Assembly (NCBI GenBank): GCA_003168265.1
Contig: PMSV01000012.1
Span: 62,001 to 126,000 of the forward strand
Direction: 5' to 3'
DNA: 64,000 nucleotides
DNA from: Chitinophagaceae bacterium
Lineage (GTDB): Bacteria; Bacteroidota; Bacteroidia; Chitinophagales; Chitinophagaceae
The position numbers and the translations under genes were made by a program. Below are positions 46,058 to 53,814 of this stretch, piece by piece. Each line of letters opens with the position of its first letter. The stretch's first letter is position 1. The notes below the pieces were generated by a model that saw only the letters and a program-made list of their open reading frames with translations, was not told the origin of the DNA and did not search any database.

Positions 46058-46948
46058 CTATTCGACATCGATCTGTTTATTGAACAGGGCTCCCATTCTT
46101 GCCTCCATCAGGAATTTTCTCTCACTGATCAGGTAGCCATTCCCCTTTTCGCAGAAATGAACCTTTAGATTTTCAATGCTGATTGGATTCCCATCGGGGA
46201 TATCGGCAATATTAGAATGCAGGATCTGTTGTCCGTCAATAATGATCACCAGGCCGCTTCCAATGGCCTCCATCCTGTCCCCTTCAGTAATAAGCATTCC
46301 CGTATCCTCACTTAAACCTACCCCGATACAGGAAGGATTGGCCGCAACAGCCTGTGCCAGGCGATTAAAACGCCCTCTTTTCTCGAAATGAGAATCAATG
46401 ATGACCGTATCGATCAAACGCAGTCCGGTTGCCAACTTGACCTCTCCCTTTAAATGTGCCCGGGCTGCATTGCCTTCATAAATCATCGAGTTACCCATCG
46501 CCATGGCACCGGCCGATGTCCCCGCAATGAGAAAAGTCTCTTGTCGAAACCTAAGCTGAATAGTTTTCAGGAATTCCGTTCCCCCAAAAGTGGCACTTAA
46601 CCGCATTTGATTCCCGCCGGTGAACATCACGGCCCTGCATTTTTGTATACGCTCCAGGTATTCGATTTTCATCGCATCTTCCCGGTTACGAATATGCATC
46701 AACCCGATATGAGTGCAGCCGATCTTCCCAAAAGCATCCAGGTAATTATTGCCGACTTCAAATGGAATGGTTGAAGCCGTTGTGATGACTTCAATTTCAG
46801 CCAAAGTGCCCCCCGCCTCCTCCACAATGCGTCGAAGTATTCCCAGTTCAAAGAAGTTCAGGTTGGTCTTATGGAGATCGCCGTTTTCTTCAGAACCCTT
46901 ATCTTCCGCACCTCCTATTACGATCAATTTTCCTACTGGTATAGACAT
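46058..46948 (-). CDS. Cyanophycinase (peptidase family S51)
   Basis: A 296-residue cytoplasmic peptidase that hydrolyses cyanophycin (Asp-Arg polymer) to beta-Asp-Arg dipeptides. The nucleophile is S145 in IAGTSAGAMAMG, with FTGGNQMRL forming the upstream glycine loop, and the conserved DSHFEKRGRFNRL. The length is that of CphB. No cyanophycin synthetase gene is in the window, so it may act on polymer made elsewhere in the genome or on imported polymer; no signal peptide is seen. The gene stands alone, with about 250 bases upstream of its start. Confidence 0.92.
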   Translation of the reverse strand: MSIPVGKLIVIGGAEDKGSEENGDLHKTNLNFFELGILRRIVEEAGGTLAEIEVITTASTIPFEVGNNYLDAFGKIGCTHIGLMHIRNREDAMKIEYLERIQKCRAVMFTGGNQMRLSATFGGTEFLKTIQLRFRQETFLIAGTSAGAMAMGNSMIYEGNAARAHLKGEVKLATGLRLIDTVIIDSHFEKRGRFNRLAQAVAANPSCIGVGLSEDTGMLITEGDRMEAIGSGLVIIIDGQQILHSNIADIPDGNPISIENLKVHFCEKGNGYLISERKFLMEARMGALFNKQIDVE

Positions 46949-47110
46949 TCCTTTTCAGGGTTTGGTATCTGGCAAAAATAACGGAATTGACAAAGAACAA
47001 TTGTTTGTTAATCAACTAAATGTCAACATCTCACCCCCCGCGCTCAGCCTTATTTCGCTGCAGATGCAACGATAGAGCCCCATTCACAGTCAAATATTAA
47101 GATGGATATG

Positions 47111-47203
47111 ATGAAACCGAGTATAAGGAATTTGGCTCAAACAGAGAAATTAATAAGCGAGTATCCATCTGGCAAACAGAAAAAACAAAAAACTTTCAGA
47201 TGA
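47111..47203 (+). CDS. Possible 30-residue upstream ORF coupled to the lipoprotein gene
   Basis: MKPSIRNLAQTEKLISEYPS... (30 codons) ends with a TGA that overlaps the ATG of the next gene (ATGA at 47200-47203). No Shine-Dalgarno or conserved motif is seen, so it may be chance, or a coupling ORF. ATG at 47108 is an in-frame alternative. Confidence 0.25.
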   Translation: MKPSIRNLAQTEKLISEYPSGKQKKQKTFR

Positions 47204-48012
47204 AACCGAAATTCATAATTCTGGCACTCGGAATACTAATAGTAATGACCGCAGTCCAATGTACAAAGTACAATGCCGCAACAACCGGCTCCGCCCAGCT
47301 AAATACTTCCCAGGCAAGTGTAAAGGAAAATGAACCACTGATTGTAACCAGCAATGAAACAGGAGCAAGTCTTTATGTCCAATGGTCTGCAAGCCCTTCA
47401 ACAGGAGTCTGGATATCACCTTCCGGCAATAAAACGGTCATACTTTTCTCCCTTCCCGGCAATTACACTGTGAAGGCACGCTATTACGTGGATTCGACAG
47501 CGGCTGCTCCTTTTGATAGCAGTACGGCGCCTATTACGGTCACAGACAGTGCTTATAATGACTCTTCAAGCCTTCATGCCATTTGCAATGTCATTGAAGC
47601 CATGCCCATTTCACCCGGTGACCTGGTCACTGTAGAGCCCGTTTCATATACGGATACCGGATTGGTATTTGTTGCTCATACGGCACTCACCTATGGAAAT
47701 AATTATCCTATGCTTGAAATCGTATACAGCTCGGATTCCCTTGACAATCCTGGTACAGGGGCAATTTCAACTTATGAATATAATGTTGCTAATGTGCTGA
47801 TTTCTCCATGCGCAAACCTGACTCCATTGCCAATGCCTGCTACCGGATATTTTTGCATCAAAGGGCTTACCATTGGAACATATGATCTCAGATTTGTACT
47901 CAACGGCATGCTATATCAGGGTTCCATGACCTTAACAGATACAGGCTGCACTTTTAATTGGAATTATAATTCGGGTATCATCTTTTCCCCTTTAAGTATT
48001 TCAAAAAACTAG
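47200..48012 (+). CDS. Probable lipoprotein with Ig/PKD-like domains
   Basis: A 270-residue exported protein of unknown function. A hydrophobic signal (IILALGILIVMTAVQC) ends at Cys21, a likely lipidation site although the -1 Gln is not ideal. The mature part has a beta-sandwich-like stretch of about 90 residues (TSQASVKENEPLIVTSNETGAS, WSASPSTGVWISPSGNKTVIL, GNYTVKARYYV), similar to PKD-like domains that bind sugars or proteins. A second beta-rich segment follows and ends LSISKN. A surface lipoprotein is inferred. A strong terminator lies 31 bases after the stop. Confidence 0.72.
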   Translation: MKPKFIILALGILIVMTAVQCTKYNAATTGSAQLNTSQASVKENEPLIVTSNETGASLYVQWSASPSTGVWISPSGNKTVILFSLPGNYTVKARYYVDSTAAAPFDSSTAPITVTDSAYNDSSSLHAICNVIEAMPISPGDLVTVEPVSYTDTGLVFVAHTALTYGNNYPMLEIVYSSDSLDNPGTGAISTYEYNVANVLISPCANLTPLPMPATGYFCIKGLTIGTYDLRFVLNGMLYQGSMTLTDTGCTFNWNYNSGIIFSPLSISKN

Positions 48013-48042
48013 TACCATTTTCTTAGACCTTTCCTTACAGGT

Positions 48043-48079
48043 GGCATGCATCCGAATTTAGAGATTGCATGCCATTTTT
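48043..48079 (+). terminator. Terminator between the convergent lipoprotein and permease genes
   Basis: GGCATGCA (48043-48050) pairs perfectly with TGCATGCC (48066-48073) across a 15-base loop, followed by ATTTTTG. It is located after the + strand lipoprotein gene and just beyond the minus-strand permease stop. Confidence 0.85.
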
Positions 48080-48081
48080 GT

Positions 48082-49395
48082 TTATTTGGTCCAAAGTCCG
48101 CGAAAACCATAGAAGGATATAACCCCTGCGATAATCAGCAATACCCCTAACCACGCAACGTACCCTGTTGAATAGAATAGAAACAACCAGGTAAGGATGG
48201 AAATGATCACAGGTAAAGGATAAAACCACATGCGGTAATACAACCAACCTTTACCTCTTTTCTGTCTCAGTCTTACTACTGCCCAGGCCTGCGCTATGAA
48301 TTGGACCAGGATCCGCATCGCCAATATTGCACTGATTACTGCATGAAGCTTGAATAGCAGGCTAAAAACAAAGCCAAGGCCGCCTATGAAAAGTAAGGAG
48401 ACATATGGAAAGTTTTTCTTTGGATGGAGTTTAGCAAATTCAGGAAAGAAATTACCGTCAACGGCCGCAGCATAAGGCACTCTCGAATAACCCAAAAGAA
48501 CAGCAAATAGAGAGGCAAACGCAATCCACAATACAAGCAAGGTTGCCACAATTGCTGCTTTTTCACCATAAATTCTTTCAACAAAGCTGCTCACTATAAA
48601 ATTCGAATTGGCCGCATCCTTCCACGGCAGCACTCCGGTAATGCTCAGGTTCATGCAGATATACAATAAGGCAACGCCAAAAATGGAAATAAAGATGCTC
48701 CTTGGAATATTAGTCTGAGGATTTTTGATTTCGCCTCCCAGGTGGCACACATTATAATAACCCAAATAGCTGTAAACCGTTTTCACCGAAGCCTGACCCA
48801 ACACGGCCACAATAACCAGATTCGAAAACCCGGAAGCAGGCAGGGTATCGAAAGCAATTTGCCTATGAGTGAATCCGCTTGCGATGATCCATATTATGGT
48901 AATAATTACCCCTGACCAGAGAAGCACGGAAATCTTTCCGATAGTTTCTATCCGGCGGTAAAGTAAAACAATAATGAGCAGGACAATCAAACCTGATAAT
49001 ATCTTCCCTTCCCAAATATTCAAAGGGTGGAGGTAACAAAAATACTGGGAGAAACCAATGGCGCCTGATGCAATTACCAGGGGCGCCTGCAGACAGGTCT
49101 GCCAGACAAATAAAAAAGACATCAGTTTGCCAGTCTTTCCTCCATAGGCCTCCTTCAGAAAATGATAACTTCCTCCGGCAAGCGGGAATGCCGCTCCCAG
49201 CTCACTCCATATCATCCCATCAATAAATGCAGTCATTGCTCCAAATACCCAGGCCCAGATGAATTCACGCCCCCCTACCATTTGCATTACCATGGGCATT
49301 ACTACAAATGGGCCAATGCCCACCATGTCGATCATATTGATCGAAGAGGCTTGAAGCAGGCTTATTTTTCGGGAGAGGTTTTGCTGAATACTCAA
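48082..49395 (-). CDS. Amino acid permease (APC superfamily)
   Basis: A 437-residue inner-membrane transporter with about 12 helices. The N-terminal NMIDMVGIGPFVVMPM matches the unwound TM1 G-x-G-x-x-x motif of the APC fold, and AAFPLAGGSYHFLKEAYG matches the TM3 region. SQFIAQAWAVVRLRQK and similar end loops fit 'APC family permease'. Substrate is likely an amino acid or amine, but cannot be told. The start is 14 bases from the class V aminotransferase stop, so both could share one transcript. Confidence 0.87.
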   Translation of the reverse strand: MSIQQNLSRKISLLQASSINMIDMVGIGPFVVMPMVMQMVGGREFIWAWVFGAMTAFIDGMIWSELGAAFPLAGGSYHFLKEAYGGKTGKLMSFLFVWQTCLQAPLVIASGAIGFSQYFCYLHPLNIWEGKILSGLIVLLIIVLLYRRIETIGKISVLLWSGVIITIIWIIASGFTHRQIAFDTLPASGFSNLVIVAVLGQASVKTVYSYLGYYNVCHLGGEIKNPQTNIPRSIFISIFGVALLYICMNLSITGVLPWKDAANSNFIVSSFVERIYGEKAAIVATLLVLWIAFASLFAVLLGYSRVPYAAAVDGNFFPEFAKLHPKKNFPYVSLLFIGGLGFVFSLLFKLHAVISAILAMRILVQFIAQAWAVVRLRQKRGKGWLYYRMWFYPLPVIISILTWLFLFYSTGYVAWLGVLLIIAGVISFYGFRGLWTK

Positions 49396-49409
49396 TGGTC
49401 CGGATGAAT

Positions 49410-50705
49410 TTAAGTGACACTAAAACGTTCTATGCCCTCTACAAGCAAATCCAGGTTCTTGAGTGAGGTATATACATTCGGGGTTACCCTGACTCCTTTT
49501 ATATTCTCCCATTCTATTGATACCGTATGTATCCTGTATTTTTCGAAAAGGAAATTCTCAAGCTCTGAAGGCTTTTTCCCTTCAACTGAAACCATCCCAA
49601 TGGCGCAACCGAATCCCGGTTTCATGGAAGTTCCGAGTTTCACTTTTGGAATATTTTTCACCTTCTCCATCCAGTAATTTTTCAGGTACAGCAATCTTTG
49701 TTCCTTTCTCTGCGCTCCGATCATGTCGTAAAATTCCACAGCCTTGCCGGTAGCCTGCTCAATGAAAAAAGGGCGTGTCCCCAGGCTTTCGAATTTTTTG
49801 ACATCTTCACTTTTCGGATCACCATTTGCAAATAAGGGATAAAGATCTTTGATCTTTTCCTTCTTTATATAAAGCATTCCTGATCCAATACATGCCGTAA
49901 GCCATTTGTGGAGGCTGGTGCCAAAATAATCACAACCCAGTTCAGGTATCTTGAATTCAAAATGAGCAAATGAATGAGCTCCGTCTACCAACACTTCAAT
50001 GCCTCGGGCATGGGCAGCATCGGCAATTTTTCTGACCGGAAGGATTTGCCCATTCCAATTGATAATATGGGTGACATGAACGACCCTGGTGCGGGAACTA
50101 AATGCATTCACATATTTATTCAGTAGATAATCATTGTCCTCACTGGGCAGTTCCAGATTTATCCATACCAACTTTATCCCGTCCCTGATTTCCCTCTGCT
50201 TCCAGGCATTGATCATATTGGGATAATCCTGTTTGCTCAGCACAACTTCATCTCCGGCCTTTAGGTCCAGACCATAAATTACGGTTTCCAGCGCTTCGGA
50301 TGCATTCCGGTTCATGGCAATTTCTTCAGGCAAACAACCTGCAATCCTGGCCAGGTTCTTTCGCAGAGGCTCCCTGCCCTGGTCAAGGATCCGCCCCATA
50401 TAATAGCTTGGGGCTTCCATAGTAATGTCCATATACCGCTTCATGGCATCCTGGACAATTTTAGGCGCAGGAGAAATACCTCCATTGTTGAGATTGATGA
50501 TGGAAGGAGATGAGGTGAAAGATTCCTGTACATAATACCAAAAATCCTCATCTTTCGCCAGGTCTAAGGGTGATTTGGAGCCTGTCTGTGATAGTACACG
50601 ATCAAGATTCCTGCTCCAGGCAGGCTTGGAAAGGCCGGATAAGATTCCGGTAGCAGAAAGCAACCCCAGGGAATGGAGAAATGAACGGCGATTAGAGGTT
50701 CTCAT
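49410..50705 (-). CDS. Tat-exported class V aminotransferase (isopenicillin-N epimerase-like)
   Basis: A 431-residue PLP enzyme with a twin-arginine signal at the start (NRRSFLHSLGLLSATG). The start is set at 50705, because a longer frame (to 50825) has a poor extension that overlaps the upstream gene. The PLP Lys is K267 in FGTSLHKWLT, with the DGAH (241-244) cofactor motif. It belongs to the cysteine desulfurase / epimerase class V fold, but the usual active-site Cys loop of NifS is not obvious, so epimerase- or lyase-type chemistry is more likely. Function in the periplasm is unknown. The upstream sulfur genes may be coincidental neighbours. Confidence 0.86.
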   Translation of the reverse strand: MRTSNRRSFLHSLGLLSATGILSGLSKPAWSRNLDRVLSQTGSKSPLDLAKDEDFWYYVQESFTSSPSIINLNNGGISPAPKIVQDAMKRYMDITMEAPSYYMGRILDQGREPLRKNLARIAGCLPEEIAMNRNASEALETVIYGLDLKAGDEVVLSKQDYPNMINAWKQREIRDGIKLVWINLELPSEDNDYLLNKYVNAFSSRTRVVHVTHIINWNGQILPVRKIADAAHARGIEVLVDGAHSFAHFEFKIPELGCDYFGTSLHKWLTACIGSGMLYIKKEKIKDLYPLFANGDPKSEDVKKFESLGTRPFFIEQATGKAVEFYDMIGAQRKEQRLLYLKNYWMEKVKNIPKVKLGTSMKPGFGCAIGMVSVEGKKPSELENFLFEKYRIHTVSIEWENIKGVRVTPNVYTSLKNLDLLVEGIERFSVT

Positions 50706-50791
50706 GTTAGTTTTGGTTTGAAGGCTAAATATACCAAAAGATGAATGAACCTCCCTAAGGGTTTCAAGGGAATTACAGCTACAGCCTTGGG

Positions 50792-52315
50792 TTAGGCATG
50801 CATTAAAACTGACACCGCCTTCCATAATGTTGTCAGGCTGGTCAGGATTACAAGGCTACCCACCAATACAAACATCGTTTTAACCGGCAGCTTTCCAACC
50901 AGCCTCGCAGCAATAGGTGCAGCAAGGACGCCTCCTAGGATCAGTCCAAGTATGTCAAAAATGGGGATATGCCTTAACAAGAGTAAAAAAGTCAATGCAC
51001 TGGCCAAAACCACAAAAAACTCAGCCAGGCAAACCGAACCAATTACATACCGTGGGCTTCTTCTTTTGGATATCAGCGTACTCGTCACCAGCGAGCCCCA
51101 GCCACCGCCTGCAAAAGCATCCAAAAAACCGCCGGTCCATGCCAGACTGCCTGCCGACTTAATTTTAAGGGATTTCTGATTCTTCTTTCTTGATTTCAGA
51201 ATGATATAATATCCAAGGTAAATTGTATAAAATGAAAGCGGGATACGGACATATGTTGCATATTTCTGTCCAAAATAGGCAAGTGTCGCGCCGATAATCG
51301 CTCCTACTAAACCTGGGATGACCAGGGCCTTGAATAATTTTTTATTGATATTGCCGAAGCGGTGATGGCTGTATCCGGAAACTCCGCTTGAAAATACCCT
51401 TGCTGAATGTACCCTGCTGCTCACAATTGCTGGGTTGACACCGATGGCGAGTAAAAAAGTCGTGGAAATGGTTCCATAACCAAGGCCCAACGAGCCATCC
51501 ACCATTTGCGCCAGAAATCCCGTGATCAGCATAAGAGAGAATGTTTTCGGGTCGATGAACTTAGGTATCTCATGGATTATCCGTTCATAAGGAACAATGG
51601 TGAATAGGGCATGTCCTATGATCATGAAGACAAAGGCAAAAAGGCACCATTTTACAATGACTCCCCATTTTCTTTCAGATGGGTTATTTGGCTCTTCAAG
51701 CTTTATACGCTTTGCTGCCAATACTTTTGTTATATCATTTAATTTATTCACTTTTTCAGTAAAATCCCCTTTCATTTGCTCCCTGATCACAACCATATTG
51801 TCCAAAACCTCATCGATCTGGTCAGGAATATATTCGTTCAACGTCTCTTTTATTCTCTTGGCCACCGTGGGAGATTTGCCATTCGTCGAGATCGCAATTT
51901 TCAGGTTCCCTTTTCGAACGATTGAGCCCAGATAGAAATCGCATAAACCGGGATTATCAGCGACGTTCACCAACTTTCCTGCCTTGCGGGCTTCCAGGCT
52001 TATCTTTTCACTGAATACCGGTTCTCCGACCGCTACGATCACCAGGTCGCAACTCTCCAAATCGGATATGTCGTAGGCACGTTCAAATAAGAAGAGGTTG
52101 CCGTGCTTTGGCGCCATTTCCCTGACCGGATCGCTTATATGAATGGCAACCAGCCTGATCAGGGAATCAGGAGCATTTTGAAGAACCGCGTTAAGTTTTT
52201 CAAATCCTACTTCACCTCCTCCAATAATGAGCAACCGCAATTTTTCCATTTTAAGAAAGACCGGGAAAAGTTCATTTCCCGGCCTGCCTTCCGAATTGTT
52301 AAGGTCCTTGCTCAT
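50792..52315 (-). CDS. Fusion of Met8/CysG-type siroheme dehydrogenase with a TauE/SafE (TSUP) permease
   Basis: A 507-residue two-part protein. Residues ~15-205 are an NAD-binding domain with IIGGGEVG (30-37) and D120 in NVADNPGLCDF, as in precorrin-2 dehydrogenase (Met8/CysG N-terminal), plus the TNGKSPTVAKRIK loop; this part would make sirohydrochlorin/siroheme from precorrin-2. Residues ~215-507 are about 8-9 helices of the TauE/SafE family, with MVDGSLGLGYG and DAFAGGGWGSLVTS; such proteins export sulfite, sulfonates or other sulfur anions. The fusion sits in the cys operon with CobA, which supplies precorrin-2. The frame is continuous with no frameshift. Confidence 0.9.
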   Translation of the reverse strand: MSKDLNNSEGRPGNELFPVFLKMEKLRLLIIGGGEVGFEKLNAVLQNAPDSLIRLVAIHISDPVREMAPKHGNLFLFERAYDISDLESCDLVIVAVGEPVFSEKISLEARKAGKLVNVADNPGLCDFYLGSIVRKGNLKIAISTNGKSPTVAKRIKETLNEYIPDQIDEVLDNMVVIREQMKGDFTEKVNKLNDITKVLAAKRIKLEEPNNPSERKWGVIVKWCLFAFVFMIIGHALFTIVPYERIIHEIPKFIDPKTFSLMLITGFLAQMVDGSLGLGYGTISTTFLLAIGVNPAIVSSRVHSARVFSSGVSGYSHHRFGNINKKLFKALVIPGLVGAIIGATLAYFGQKYATYVRIPLSFYTIYLGYYIILKSRKKNQKSLKIKSAGSLAWTGGFLDAFAGGGWGSLVTSTLISKRRSPRYVIGSVCLAEFFVVLASALTFLLLLRHIPIFDILGLILGGVLAAPIAARLVGKLPVKTMFVLVGSLVILTSLTTLWKAVSVLMHA

Positions 52316-52366
52316 GGTGGTTAAAAATAAGGCTTATATAATTATCGCCTATTCTGCCCCGCTAAT

Positions 52367-53560
52367 TTAAAAACCCAATTGCAATTGCACATTAAATACA
52401 TCATTATGCACTGCAGGCGTCTCTGTTCTTAGGGAATAATTGACCTGTAATTTCGTCCAGACATTGAAAAAATAATTTAAGCCAAAAACATAATAAGTTG
52501 ATAGGTCTGAGGCCCCCTTGTTCAAATTGACATCTGCGTTGTATGCGTCATACCGGAATACTCCTTGTAAATGCCTTGGCCAGAAAAAATAGCTCGCCTG
52601 CCCATACCATCCCTCATGTTCGATCGGGTTGCTATTCCCATCCAGTCCTTTAATGAATTCACCACGCAGTGTCAGTTGATTCAAATACCATGCAGCTTCC
52701 AGGCCCCAGCGGACTCTCTCCTGGTTTTTTGTCGGTGAAGAAGTGAATCGATCAAATCCATTATAATAAGACCCCCCGAAATCAAAACCTTTTAACGGAT
52801 GAAAGACCAGACGTGCGGCTATATCTTTGGATTGATTATTATCCAGGGTATTGATACCGGCCCCGTCTAGCAAGGCAACTGAATAATCTATGAGATAAGC
52901 CGACCTGACATGGATAAGACTGCCGTTTGCCTGGATTCCGATATCGCGTCCATTCTGGTTCCCGATCGAATCGACTAAGCCATTTGATGCATCTCCTTTA
53001 CGGGCAACCAGGGCGCTAACCACTTGAGATCTGTCAATGGTTTCCAGGTTCCTGTCTTGGGTAAGGTTTTCCTGGGAAAAAGGAACTACAAACTGACCGG
53101 CTGTTATTTTCAGAAAATCAAAAGGTTTATAACTTATAAAAGCGTCCAAAGCTGTTGGAGAAATTAAGGCTCCGCCCGTTGGCGCCGTTCCGTTCGCGGC
53201 GCTCGCTCCAACAAAATCGATAAGCAGGCGGTAGCCCCATTGCGTAGAAAAATCCCCCTGAAAATCCAGCCTGGCCCTTCTCACGTCAAACTCATCGTTC
53301 TTACCGGCCTGCTGGTAATATTGAAACCGGGTCTGAATATATCCACTGAGCTTCAACAAGCGTCCCAGGCTAAGCGGAAAGGAATCCTGTCTGGATTCAG
53401 TAATTTTTTGCCTTGCCGAAAAAACCGACCTGATCGAATCGGCTTCATTTTGTGTGATGGTTCCTTTTTTCAATAGAAGATTAAGGATATCATCGGAATT
53501 TTGAGCCATTGCATTTAAAGAAGCGAAGGTTAAAATAATGGCAATAAAATAAAGTTTCAT
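52367..53560 (-). CDS. Phosphate-selective porin O/P-like outer membrane porin
   Basis: A 397-residue porin. The signal peptide (FASLNAMAQN, cleavage ~20) leads to a short helical N-terminal segment (ILNLLLKKGTITQNEADSIRS) and an OprP/OprO-type barrel (LSGYIQTRFQYYQQ, DVRRARLDFQGDFS, YFWPRHLQGVFRYD) ending VQLQLGF. It is the first gene after the 36-codon ORF, and is followed by the Met8-TauE fusion, so it probably admits sulfate or sulfonate here rather than phosphate; this is inferred from context. A palindrome and -7 element lie upstream. Confidence 0.87.
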   Translation of the reverse strand: MKLYFIAIILTFASLNAMAQNSDDILNLLLKKGTITQNEADSIRSVFSARQKITESRQDSFPLSLGRLLKLSGYIQTRFQYYQQAGKNDEFDVRRARLDFQGDFSTQWGYRLLIDFVGASAANGTAPTGGALISPTALDAFISYKPFDFLKITAGQFVVPFSQENLTQDRNLETIDRSQVVSALVARKGDASNGLVDSIGNQNGRDIGIQANGSLIHVRSAYLIDYSVALLDGAGINTLDNNQSKDIAARLVFHPLKGFDFGGSYYNGFDRFTSSPTKNQERVRWGLEAAWYLNQLTLRGEFIKGLDGNSNPIEHEGWYGQASYFFWPRHLQGVFRYDAYNADVNLNKGASDLSTYYVFGLNYFFNVWTKLQVNYSLRTETPAVHNDVFNVQLQLGF

Positions 53561-53629
53561 TAAATTTTGTTTTTGAATTAATGATAATCGAGGTTAAAAC
53601 AGAGAAAAAATTCCAAAAAAAGAATGTTA

Positions 53630-53740
53630 TTATTTAGTCCCGTAGTAGTCTCCGAAGAGACAGGCGGCGGCAAAATGAAGAAGCATAAGCTTGCTCTTAC
53701 GGCTTGAATGATAAAATTGGTTTTGCATTGTTTTGGTCAT
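53630..53740 (-). CDS. Short ORF (36 codons) leading the porin transcript
   Basis: A minus-strand ORF starts 4 bases after an exact -7 element (TATATTTG, 53752-53745), so it may be leaderless. It encodes MTKTMQNQFYHSS... and ends LHFAAACLFGDYYGTK, 69 bases before the porin ATG. No Shine-Dalgarno or signal is present. It could be a leader peptide or chance; the position is what suggests function. Its middle is basic, its end hydrophobic and aromatic with one Cys. Confidence 0.4.
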   Translation of the reverse strand: MTKTMQNQFYHSSRKSKLMLLHFAAACLFGDYYGTK

Positions 53741-53744
53741 GGTG

Positions 53745-53776
53745 CAAATATATTAATTTTCCTACTAATTTAGTAG
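53745..53776 (-). promoter_or_regulatory. Promoter with perfect 15-base palindrome before the porin
   Basis: The palindrome CTACTAAATTAGTAG (53776-53762, two 7-base arms, one-base centre) lies 9 bases upstream of TATATTTG (53752-53745), in the -33 region. A dimeric regulator such as an Rrf2-type protein could bind there. No such regulator gene is in the window. Confidence 0.55.
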
Positions 53777-53814
53777 ACTTTCTAATAAAATATTTTTCTG
53801 AAAAAATATTTGAC

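Noticed and set aside
50706-50825. 40-codon N-terminal extension of the class V aminotransferase
   Set aside because: It would hide the twin-arginine signal and overlap the Met8-TauE gene.
52261-52282. Perfect 8-base inverted repeat CCGGGAAA/TTTCCCGG as a terminator
   Set aside because: It lies inside the coding start of the Met8-TauE gene (NELFPVF region) and has no T-tract.
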